Assembly (NCBI GenBank): GCA_001771055.1
Contig: MESS01000003.1
Span: 21,582 to 28,555 of the forward strand
DNA from: Caldithrix sp. RBG_13_44_9
GTDB lineage: Bacteria; Calditrichota; Calditrichia; RBG-13-44-9
Reading direction: 5' to 3'
DNA length: 6,974 bases
Shown here: one piece after another, positions 1 to 5,190 of the stretch
Layout: each line of letters begins with the position of its first letter
How positions within the stretch are numbered: the first letter of the stretch is position 1
The notes under the pieces: model-generated
The model's input: the letters and a program-made list of their open reading frames with translations, nothing else
Database searches by the model: none
Told to the model about the DNA's origin: nothing
Translations under genes and position numbers: made by a program

Positions 1-219
1 AGTCTGTTTGCTACCGATGCCCCGGTTTTATGGAATCCGGTGAATGATCCAAATCATCCCTATATTCTGGCAGATGTCCCCTGCCGCCTTTGCCGCTTAA
101 AGCAATGTCCTCTGATGATTTGTATGAAGCAGATTGAACTTGAAGATGTTCTGCGGATTGTGCAGGGAATTCCTGCTATTCAGACAAAATTACAAAAATT
201 AGCCAAAGGGTCTGACTAA
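1..219 (+). CDS. Glycosyltransferase family 9 (heptosyltransferase-like), C-terminal fragment
   Basis: Only the last 72 codons are present; the gene starts before the window. The reading frame is open from base 1 to the TAA at 217-219. The fragment contains PNHPYILADVPCRLCRLK and then a cysteine set spaced C-x2-C-x4-C-x4-C (fragment residues 28, 31, 36, 41), followed by an I-x-L-E-D-V-L-R-I-V helix. This Cys-rich tail followed by an 'I..E.V' helix is typical of the C-terminus of GT9 enzymes, the ADP-heptose:LPS heptosyltransferases that add heptose to the lipopolysaccharide core at the inner face of the cytoplasmic membrane. The donor and acceptor-binding parts lie outside the window, so the exact sugar and the assignment to waaF or waaC cannot be decided. 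No neighbour in the window belongs to LPS synthesis, so it is probably the last gene of an upstream unit. Confidence 0.72.
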   Translation, partial: SLFATDAPVLWNPVNDPNHPYILADVPCRLCRLKQCPLMICMKQIELEDVLRIVQGIPAIQTKLQKLAKGSD

Positions 220-227
220 TTTTGTCT
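182..227 (+). repeat. 11-bp perfect inverted repeat across the glycosyltransferase stop codon
   Basis: AGACAAAATTA (182-192) is exactly complementary in reverse to TAATTTTGTCT (217-227), with a 24-base loop. The right arm includes the TAA stop. A second copy of most of the left arm, AAAATTA at 195-201, could pair with the same right arm and give a shorter competing stem. There is no T-run directly after the stem, so this is not a standard intrinsic terminator. It may be a 3'-end stabilising or transcript-ending structure of the upstream gene. The role is inferred; the pairing is seen. Confidence 0.4.
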
Positions 228-615
228 ACCGGCGGTCCTAAAATAATTAAATTTATTGAAATGGTTTTTTATTTATCTATATTTTAATCGTTTTGTAAGT
301 AATAACCTGGCAATTTATTTATCATGTGCAGTTGAAGGTGCATCCAGGCAACCTGAAAATACATCTCTGCGGTAAGATCATCTCTACCATATCATCCGCT
401 TGAAATTAGTGGATATGAGGAACTGAAGCGATCCTGGCATTGACTGGAAAGTAAGGAGATTTACTTAAGTATTTGAATTAACTGATACCGGTCTTCGATA
501 GTGGGATTAAATTTTATTTTTGCAATTGTCCCGGTTTTAAGATTAAAAGATCACAATTTGAAATAGAGATTTGTGATCAACACTGATTATCTAGATAAAT
601 AAAAATACAAATCTT
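220..615. other. Long intergenic region with no recognisable gene
   Basis: This stretch of nearly 400 bases between the glycosyltransferase stop and the meaB start has no credible coding frame; only very short ATG frames occur. It is AT-rich at both ends, with a T-rich patch around 265-290 and a less AT-rich centre around 305-460. The centre can form several small hairpins: GGTA/TACC with an inner AGA/TCT step at 371-388, and ATCCGCT (394-400) with AGTGGAT (408-414, one G-U pair). CCTGG at 307-311 is complementary to CCAGG at 344-348. I do not recognise a riboswitch, a tRNA or another named RNA here. It most likely holds the end of the upstream transcript and the promoter of meaB; a small structured RNA is possible but unproven. 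Confidence 0.5.
549..578. promoter_or_regulatory. Dyad-symmetric sequence upstream of meaB, possible operator
   Basis: GATCACAA (549-556) and TTGTGATC (571-578) are perfect reverse complements separated by 14 bases. The dyad ends 37 bases before the meaB ATG. Its right arm overlaps a weak promoter candidate: TTGTGA at 571-576 with GATAAA at 594-599, 17 bases apart. The half-sites contain TCACA and TGTGA, but in the opposite order to a CRP/FNR site, so it is not a normal CRP box. A transcription-factor operator or a leader hairpin are both possible. There is no experimental or motif-family support beyond the symmetry and the position. Confidence 0.35.
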
Positions 616-1572
616 ATGCAAAAAATATTGAATAAAGCTAGAAACCTCGAACTGGTTGAGGGCATAAAATCCGGGGATTTCCGGATGCTGGCCAAGGCGA
701 TAACCCTGGTGGAAAATGGAGATCGAAATTCAGAAAAGCTTTTAGGTATGCTGTATCCGGCAGCACAAAAATCTTATCGCTTAGGAGTGACTGGTCCCCC
801 TGGTGCCGGGAAAAGCACCTTGGTATCCAGATTGGTCAAATTATTCCGGCAACAAGGAAAGAAAGTGGGAGTTATAGCGGTAGATCCCACCAGTCCTTTT
901 AGCGGTGGGGCAGTATTGGGGGATCGTATTCGGATGAGTGAATTAACAACCGATGAGGGGACTTTCATCCGCAGTATGGCCACCCGCGGGAGTATGGGTG
1001 GTCTTTCTCGAACTGCTCAGGATGTAAGCGATCTCATGGCAGCTGCCGGTTTGGAAGTTATTATTTATGAAACAGTGGGAGTGGGACAGGGTGAATTGGA
1101 TGTAGCCAGGGCCAGTGACACCACCGTGGTAGTACTGGTTCCAGAATCGGGTGACAGTATTCAGGCCATGAAAGCCGGATTGATGGAAATCGCAGATATT
1201 TTCGTAATTAACAAGTCTGACCGGGATGGAGCAGAAAAAATGAAAATAGAGTTGGAAATGGTTTTACAGCTGAAAACTGTCAAATCAGGCTGGAAAACAC
1301 CTATTGTTAAAACTATCGCCAATGAAGGTACCGGGTTGGGCCAGTTATTTCTTTTAGTGCAGGAACATATTGATTTTATAGAAAAAATGCACATTCTGAA
1401 AAACAAACATTCAGATCGGATCAGGGATAAAATACAACATTTAGTGGCAAGCGAATTAGAACAAAAATTTTGGAATAATGAACGAAAAAAATTATTGAAT
1501 ATGAAGCTAAAAGCGGTCTTGGATCGTAAGATGTCACCCTATACACTGGTCCGAAAAATAATTAATATTTAA
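616..1572 (+). CDS. meaB: MeaB/ArgK-type G protein, chaperone of acyl-CoA mutase
   Basis: The protein has 318 residues, close to the roughly 330 of characterised MeaB/ArgK (YgfD) proteins. Cytosolic MeaB binds methylmalonyl-CoA mutase and uses GTP hydrolysis to gate delivery and removal of adenosylcobalamin, protecting the enzyme from inactivation. Family signatures are clear: the P-loop GPPGAGKST at about residues 60-68; the stretch from VIAVDPTSPFSGGA into LGDRIRM at about 86-107; the metal-binding region around ETVGVGQGELD (about 152-162); and the guanine-specifying NKSD at about 199-202. The C-terminal third is the helical dimerisation region. The ATG at 616 is the first usable start after an in-frame TAG at 592, and residues 10-34 (LELVEGIKSGD... 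ITLVENG) match the usual family N-terminus. No Shine-Dalgarno sequence is visible. No mutase or epimerase gene is adjacent, so the client is inferred. Older names such as 'LAO/AO transport ATPase' are misnomers for this family. Confidence 0.95.
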   Translation: MQKILNKARNLELVEGIKSGDFRMLAKAITLVENGDRNSEKLLGMLYPAAQKSYRLGVTGPPGAGKSTLVSRLVKLFRQQGKKVGVIAVDPTSPFSGGAVLGDRIRMSELTTDEGTFIRSMATRGSMGGLSRTAQDVSDLMAAAGLEVIIYETVGVGQGELDVARASDTTVVVLVPESGDSIQAMKAGLMEIADIFVINKSDRDGAEKMKIELEMVLQLKTVKSGWKTPIVKTIANEGTGLGQLFLLVQEHIDFIEKMHILKNKHSDRIRDKIQHLVASELEQKFWNNERKKLLNMKLKAVLDRKMSPYTLVRKIINI

Positions 1573-1575
1573 CAT

Positions 1576-1596
1576 GGGACAGCAGTTGATTGTCCC
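1576..1596 (+). terminator. Weak hairpin after meaB
   Basis: GGGACA (1576-1581) pairs with TGTCCC (1591-1596) around a 9-base loop, and one further G-U pair is possible. It begins 3 bases after the meaB stop codon, the right place for a transcript end. No T-run follows; the next bases are GAAAATTTC. If it terminates transcription, it does so inefficiently or with Rho. The stem is seen and its function is inferred from position. Confidence 0.4.
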
Positions 1597-1697
1597 GAAA
1601 ATTTCATAGTAGATATTTGCTGATTTGTTAAATAATTATATTTGTTGAAATATAATAAATGTAAATTTATTTGATTTTAACCTACAAGAAAAAGCGG

Positions 1698-1726
1698 TAG
1701 ACTTTAAAGTGTTATTATTTTATATT
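1698..1726 (+). promoter_or_regulatory. Candidate sigma-70-type promoter for the kinase-to-MglA unit
   Basis: TAGACT at 1698-1703 matches four of six bases of TTGACA. TATATT at 1721-1726 matches five of six of TATAAT. The spacer is exactly 17 bases. Transcription would begin near 1733, about 20 bases before the kinase ATG at 1755. The spacer begins within a 10-base palindrome, ACTTTAAAGT (1701-1710), which overlaps the -35 element and could be an operator half. The region is very AT-rich, so chance matches are likely; TTGTTA (1625) with TATAAT (1651), 20 bases apart, is a poorer alternative. Confidence 0.35.
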
Positions 1727-1754
1727 TTAGCTCTACTTAAACAAGAAATAGCAA

Positions 1755-3014
1755 ATGGGTTCTAAGATTTCTAAACAGAAACAAATGTTTTCCATGCTGA
1801 ATCACAAATTTTCCGGTTTGTGGGATGAAAATATAATAAAAGAATCCAAACCCATAGAAAACCAGGATGAGAATTTTACCACCAATTATTCTTCTCATCT
1901 TTTAAATAAAGTATATAATTTTTATAAAAGTCTCATCCAAAACCTCAATAGTGGTTTGATCACTTCAGATTTAGGTGGTGAGATTACCTTTGTCAATACT
2001 ACTGCTGCGACTATGCTGAATTATGAGCGCGAAGAACTCCTGGGCAAAAATCTAAGAGAAATATTTGCCCAGGACCAAGAATCGCAAAAATGTCATCGGG
2101 CGGTTTTTTTACCTCATAAACGAATTAATGACAAAGAAGTTAATTTCCTTTTAAAAGGTGGTTCAAACATGGTAGTGGGATTGAGTACCTCCCAGATCCA
2201 TGATGAGAACAATAATTTTGATGGAATAATACTCCTTTTTCGGGATTTAACGGAAATCCGACATTTAAAAGTACAGATTGAGCGAATGGAGCGACTGGCT
2301 TTGTTGGGCGAATTATCGGCCGGAATCGCTCATGAAATCCGTAATCCGTTAGCAGGTATCCGTGCGGCTGCCCAGTTATTACAGGAAAATAATAATAAAG
2401 ACGATTTTCAGCATCAAATTATTGAGCGTATTATCCGGGAGGTGGATAAAGCCAATAAGCTCTTAAAAGAATTTTTTAAATTCGCCAAACCCAGCAAACC
2501 CAATTTGAAATTCCATGACTTGGAATTGATCATTGATGGGGTATATTTGCTGTTGTCTCCTCAACTGCGAAAAAGAAACATTGAATTTGTCACTAATTTT
2601 GGAGAGGAAATATCGCAAGTATTCGTTGATGATACCCAGATTGAACAGGTTCTTATCAATCTGTTTTTAAATTCAATTGATGCAATGCCCGAGGGCGGCC
2701 GGTTAACGGTGACCACCTATAAACGTAATATCAACATTCTGGATCCTAAAATAACTAACTATGAACTGGATAATAACCAGTTGTGTTATTCATTTATTGA
2801 GATTGCTGATACCGGATCCGGTATACCCAGTCAAAATCTTGATAAGATTTTTAATCCCTTTTTTACCACCAAGCCCAACGGTCTGGGCTTGGGTTTGCCC
2901 ATTTGCAGCCGGTTAGTGGGAGAAAATGGCGGGAATTTAGATGTGGATAGCAAAGCTGGCAGCGGAACTAAAATTACCCTGGCACTGCCTGCTTTTGTTC
3001 ACCATCTGAAATAG
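1755..3014 (+). CDS. Soluble PAS-domain sensor histidine kinase (NtrB-like)
   Basis: This 419-residue kinase has no membrane segment or signal peptide and should be cytoplasmic. Residues 1-50 look disordered. A PAS domain spans about 55-168 (LNSGLITSDLGGEITFVN, ending in the typical GIILLFRDLTE). The dimerisation and phosphoacceptor helix follows, with the H-box GIAHEIRNPLAG and phosphorylated His193. The ATPase domain has the N-box around N302/N306 (INLFLNSIDA, then MPEGG), the G1 box ADTGSGIP (D352), the F-box NPFFTTKPNGLG and the G2 residues near 376-380, so the catalytic set looks complete. These motifs are those of the NtrB/AtoS type, whose partners are usually sigma-54 activators. Here the partner is probably the receiver encoded 25 bases downstream. 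The ATG at 1755 directly follows an in-frame stop at 1749; no good ribosome binding site is visible, and Met11 or Met14 are alternatives. The signal sensed by the PAS domain cannot be read. Confidence 0.93.
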   Translation: MGSKISKQKQMFSMLNHKFSGLWDENIIKESKPIENQDENFTTNYSSHLLNKVYNFYKSLIQNLNSGLITSDLGGEITFVNTTAATMLNYEREELLGKNLREIFAQDQESQKCHRAVFLPHKRINDKEVNFLLKGGSNMVVGLSTSQIHDENNNFDGIILLFRDLTEIRHLKVQIERMERLALLGELSAGIAHEIRNPLAGIRAAAQLLQENNNKDDFQHQIIERIIREVDKANKLLKEFFKFAKPSKPNLKFHDLELIIDGVYLLLSPQLRKRNIEFVTNFGEEISQVFVDDTQIEQVLINLFLNSIDAMPEGGRLTVTTYKRNINILDPKITNYELDNNQLCYSFIEIADTGSGIPSQNLDKIFNPFFTTKPNGLGLGLPICSRLVGENGGNLDVDSKAGSGTKITLALPAFVHHLK

Positions 3015-3028
3015 CGGTATTCTTGTGC

Positions 3029-3033
3029 GGGAG
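3029..3033 (+). promoter_or_regulatory. Ribosome binding site deciding the receiver start
   Basis: GGGAG lies 6 bases before the ATG at 3040. It falls inside the longer frame that would begin with GTG at 3025, and that GTG has no ribosome binding site. The spacing therefore favours 3040 over both GTG 3025 and ATG 3034. Confidence 0.6.
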
Positions 3034-3039
3034 ATGACT

Positions 3040-3411
3040 ATGAGTGACATTAAAAAACTGCTGATCGTTGATGATGAGGAGGTTTTAACTTTTAGTCTTT
3101 ATCAGATCTTCATAAATGTGCCTCTGGAGTGTGAGGTTCTGACCGCTTCCAATGGTACCGAAGCTCTTTCTCGGATTGAGAATAATCGCTTCGATTTGGT
3201 GATTACTGATATTGCTATGCCAGGTATAAATGGCCTGGACCTTCTCTCTATGATCAAAGCCAGGGAGCCTTTGACCAAAGTTATTGTGATTACTGCTTAT
3301 GGTTCGGACGAAAAGAAAGAGCAGGCTTTTAGCAGAGGGGCTGAGAGTTATATTGAAAAGCCCTTTGATCTTTATGAGATTCGTGATCTGGTACTCAAAT
3401 TACTGAGCTGA
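3040..3411 (+). CDS. Stand-alone CheY-like response regulator receiver
   Basis: This is a single receiver domain of 123 residues with no DNA-binding or enzymatic output. Numbered from ATG 3040, the acidic pair is D11/D12 (LLIVDDEE), the phosphoacceptor is D57 (LVITDIAMPG), the switch threonine is T85 (VIVITAYG) and the conserved lysine is K107 (YIEKPFD). All residues needed for phosphorylation and switching are present. The gene starts 25 bases after the kinase gene ends and stops 5 bases before the DUF4388 gene, so phosphotransfer from the upstream kinase is the simplest inference. With no effector domain, it must act by binding another protein, as CheY does at the flagellar switch; a product of the downstream roadblock/GTPase genes is the likely target. 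A longer form from GTG 3025 would add five residues. Confidence 0.92.
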   Translation: MSDIKKLLIVDDEEVLTFSLYQIFINVPLECEVLTASNGTEALSRIENNRFDLVITDIAMPGINGLDLLSMIKAREPLTKVIVITAYGSDEKKEQAFSRGAESYIEKPFDLYEIRDLVLKLLS

Positions 3412-3416
3412 AAATC

Positions 3417-4064
3417 ATGGTACTTGTCGGAAATTTAAAAGATCTGCGTTTAGCAAATATCATTCAGCTGAATTGTATGGAAAGAAACGTAGCCAAGGTG
3501 ACGGTGATCTCTCACGAAGGTACCGGATTTCTTTATTTTGCTGATGGACAGATTGTACACGCTGAATTCAGTCCCTATATCGGAGAAAAAGCTGTCTATG
3601 AGATGCTTTCTCTCACAGATGGACAGTTTAAAGTTGAGGCTAGTATCCAATCACCGGCTCATAGCATCAAACGTCCATGGAATTCAGTGGTGCTGGATAG
3701 CCTTCGAGAACTTGATGAAAAAAATCAGCAAGCGACCTCTATTCACAAAAAGGTTTTCAGTACTCTGGCAGGTCAAAAAAGTATCAAGAGCTCACAGGTT
3801 TTGGATTTTAAGGGCAAATTGATCGAAGGTAAGGAAAATGAACCGCTGAATTCTGTTCTGATTGCTTTTCTATGGTACAAAATGAAAAAGATACTGACCC
3901 ATTTCTATGATGAAAATTTCAGATATACTTATTTTAGAAGCAACCAGGGCTATCTTTTTATGATAGAGTTCAGGGCAACACTCCTGGCCATGCAGACTGA
4001 TTTAAATGTCGTTGCCGAGGATTTTATCAGGCATATAATAAAAATCCTCCGCGGAATAGAATAA
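3417..4064 (+). CDS. DUF4388 (PATAN-like) protein with roadblock-like C-terminal half
   Basis: The protein has 215 residues and no membrane segment. Residues 1 to about 100 match the DUF4388/PATAN pattern: VGNLKDLRLANIIQL, then a strand pair with GFLYFADGQIVHAEF, then GEKAVYEMLSLTDGQFKVE. Proteins with this domain are related to the N-terminus of cyanobacterial PatA and often accompany receivers, roadblock proteins and MglA-type GTPases. Residues of about 111-215 have the order helix, strand with DFKGKLIEG, long helix, then strands ending in GYLFMIEF and a final helix. I read this as a diverged roadblock/LC7 fold; the similarity is in pattern, not in strong motifs. The ATG at 3417 lies 5 bases after the receiver stop and has no clear ribosome binding site, which suggests translational coupling. 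The likely role is an adaptor linking the receiver to the GTPase switch; this is inferred from fold and neighbours. Confidence 0.75.
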   Translation: MVLVGNLKDLRLANIIQLNCMERNVAKVTVISHEGTGFLYFADGQIVHAEFSPYIGEKAVYEMLSLTDGQFKVEASIQSPAHSIKRPWNSVVLDSLRELDEKNQQATSIHKKVFSTLAGQKSIKSSQVLDFKGKLIEGKENEPLNSVLIAFLWYKMKKILTHFYDENFRYTYFRSNQGYLFMIEFRATLLAMQTDLNVVAEDFIRHIIKILRGIE

Positions 4065-4170
4065 TAAAGAAAGATGATTCAGCCAGGCTAAATAATAATA
4101 TTCTGGTATGAAATATTTATGACCGAGTTTATATCGTAAAAAATAAAATGTCTCCAGGAATTGTTGAACT
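4065..4170. other. Short AT-rich spacer between DUF4388 and roadblock-like genes
   Basis: This is the largest gap within the kinase-to-MglA series (106 bases). It contains no credible gene; a five-codon frame at 4073 and an eight-codon ATG frame at 4148 that ends across the next start are too short to support. No convincing terminator or promoter is visible, so transcription may run through it. AGGAA at 4156-4160, 10 bases before the ATG at 4171, is the probable ribosome binding site of the next gene. Confidence 0.4.
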
Positions 4171-4617
4171 ATGATTATTAAAGAATTTTTGAAAGATCTT
4201 ACCCAAATTCGAAATGTTGAGGCGATTTCCATTTATGGCATTGATAACATTCTGATCGATTCCTGGACCCTTCCCAGTATCAATATCAAAACAGTTACTG
4301 ATATTAGTTTCCATTATTTTCAAATTTTCTCGGTCTTGGATAGTAAAGGACAGAATTTTAAAGAAATTGTAATCTCTCATGAGAATGGACACATTTATGC
4401 CCGTATTTTGCCGGATTTACTGTTTATCGTCCTGGTAAAATCCATAGCTGATATTACTTTGATACGCCTGATAATTAATGTAAAAATTACCGATTTGTTA
4501 AATTCACGTACTTTCCAAAAAATACGCAAAAATCATAGTGGAAAGCATCTGAACTTTCTGGATAGAAAATTTTTGGATGATTCGGAGCGGGAGTATATCA
4601 AAAATCTGGAAATATAA
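4171..4617 (+). CDS. Small divergent roadblock/LC7-like protein
   Basis: The protein has 148 residues and no signal peptide or membrane segment. Residues 1 to about 105 follow the roadblock layout: an N-terminal helix (IIKEFLKDLTQIRNVEAI), a strand pair with a turn (ISIYGIDNILIDSW), a middle helix, then paired strands KEIVISHENGHIYARIL and LLFIVLVK and a closing helix. The usual MglB helix motif with small residues (AASDFAATSEM in the MglB downstream) is absent, so this is either a diverged member or a roadblock mimic. Residues 106-148 form a charged, probably helical tail. Roadblock proteins dimerise and bind Ras-like GTPases, and the MglA gene a few genes downstream would be the natural partner. 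The start at 4171 follows AGGAA at a 10-base spacing. The gene call is firm; the domain assignment is moderate. Confidence 0.62.
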   Translation: MIIKEFLKDLTQIRNVEAISIYGIDNILIDSWTLPSINIKTVTDISFHYFQIFSVLDSKGQNFKEIVISHENGHIYARILPDLLFIVLVKSIADITLIRLIINVKITDLLNSRTFQKIRKNHSGKHLNFLDRKFLDDSEREYIKNLEI

Positions 4618-4695
4618 TTTTGATCTGATTAAAACAAAAATTAAAAGAAAGCAGATAAGTTCCGATAATATTAATATTTAGGAGCTCTTGATTAA

Positions 4696-4700
4696 AAGGG
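4696..4700 (+). promoter_or_regulatory. Ribosome binding site supporting a TTG start
   Basis: AAGGG ends 7 bases before the TTG at 4708, and an in-frame TAA at 4693 rules out longer forms. The first ATG in the frame, at 4741, has no ribosome binding site and would remove the first conserved-looking strand. A second purine-rich site, AGGAG at 4680-4684, precedes an out-of-frame TTG at 4688 that opens a seven-codon frame ending across the real start. Confidence 0.5.
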
Positions 4701-4707
4701 TATCAAT

Positions 4708-5190
4708 TTGATTGAATTGTCTGGGAAGATAGAAAACAATATGATCTTTGTCCTGAGTAATGAGCGGTCACCTGAGGATGCTGATTTATTACACCTGGAA
4801 TGGGCAGTGGTTTCACAACTGGATGGACAAAAAACGGTGGGTCAGATCGCTGAAAATTTAGCCTTGAGTCGAACAGAAATAGAAGAAATATTCCGAAAAT
4901 TATCTTCTCAGAATTTATTAGTATTGGTAAATCGTTCCGGTAGGGATTCTTTAGTCTCGCCTGAATTTTTCAAGATCTTAAACCATGAAATGACCTTACT
5001 GTTAGGACCGGTCGCCGGAATCATTCTGGAAGATGTCCTGGAAATGATGCGGATGAATCGGGACAATTTTGAGGTTCAAAATCTGCCCGTCCTGATTGAA
5101 CTTTTAACCAACCAGATTGACGACCCGGTAAAACAGGTTGAATTCCAGAAAAATATTTATAACCGAGTAAGGGTTTATCTGTTCAAATGA
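4708..5190 (+). CDS. Winged-helix-like protein with unassigned C-terminal domain
   Basis: The 160-residue protein appears to have two parts. Residues of about 26-76 resemble a compact winged-helix or PqqD-like module: LEWAVVSQLDGQKTVGQIAENL, then LSRTEIEEIFRKL and LLVLV, the 'how much, turn, helix-turn-helix, wing' order often found in small regulatory adaptors. Residues of about 86-157 are helical (FFKILNHEMTLLLGPVAG, LPVLIELLTNQI, FQKNIYNRV); a similar L-x-x-x-x-G-P-x-A pattern occurs in C-terminal domains found near roadblock and Ser/Thr-kinase signalling proteins, but I cannot name it with certainty. DNA binding is not indicated by any strongly basic helix. The start is TTG at 4708, set by AAGGG upstream and an in-frame stop at 4693. 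The stop overlaps the ATG of the receptor gene by 4 bases (ATGA), so the two products are probably made in a coupled way and may form a complex. Confidence 0.6.
   Translation: MIELSGKIENNMIFVLSNERSPEDADLLHLEWAVVSQLDGQKTVGQIAENLALSRTEIEEIFRKLSSQNLLVLVNRSGRDSLVSPEFFKILNHEMTLLLGPVAGIILEDVLEMMRMNRDNFEVQNLPVLIELLTNQIDDPVKQVEFQKNIYNRVRVYLFK

Noticed and set aside
549..578. CRP/FNR binding site upstream of meaB
   Set aside because: The half-sites are in the reversed order (TCACA first, TGTGA second) with the wrong spacing for that family.
220..615. Cobalamin or cyclic-di-GMP riboswitch before meaB
   Set aside because: I could not find the conserved cobalamin box or the cyclic-di-GMP aptamer core in this spacer.
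774..1406. Two open frames on the minus strand inside meaB (774-983 and 1161-1406)
   Set aside because: They lie wholly within a clearly conserved gene, show no family pattern and are the antisense of its conserved motifs.
525..1597. Nine-base direct repeat ATTGTCCCG on both sides of meaB (525-533 and 1589-1597), suggesting a transferred element
   Set aside because: A match this short is expected by chance across two spacers of this size, and there are no terminal inverted repeats or transposase.
3025..3039. GTG at 3025 or ATG at 3034 as the receiver start
   Set aside because: GGGAG at 3029-3033 is well spaced for ATG 3040, and the extra residues precede the normal beginning of a receiver domain.
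3450..3822. Open frames overlapping the DUF4388 gene (3450-3650 minus, 3538-3822 plus)
   Set aside because: The DUF4388 frame has clear domain patterns; the overlapping products have no recognisable sequence pattern or gene context.
4002..4392. Minus-strand frames across the 4065-4170 spacer and the roadblock-like gene
   Set aside because: They oppose a gene with a ribosome binding site and a plausible fold, and their products look like antisense translation of AT-rich DNA.
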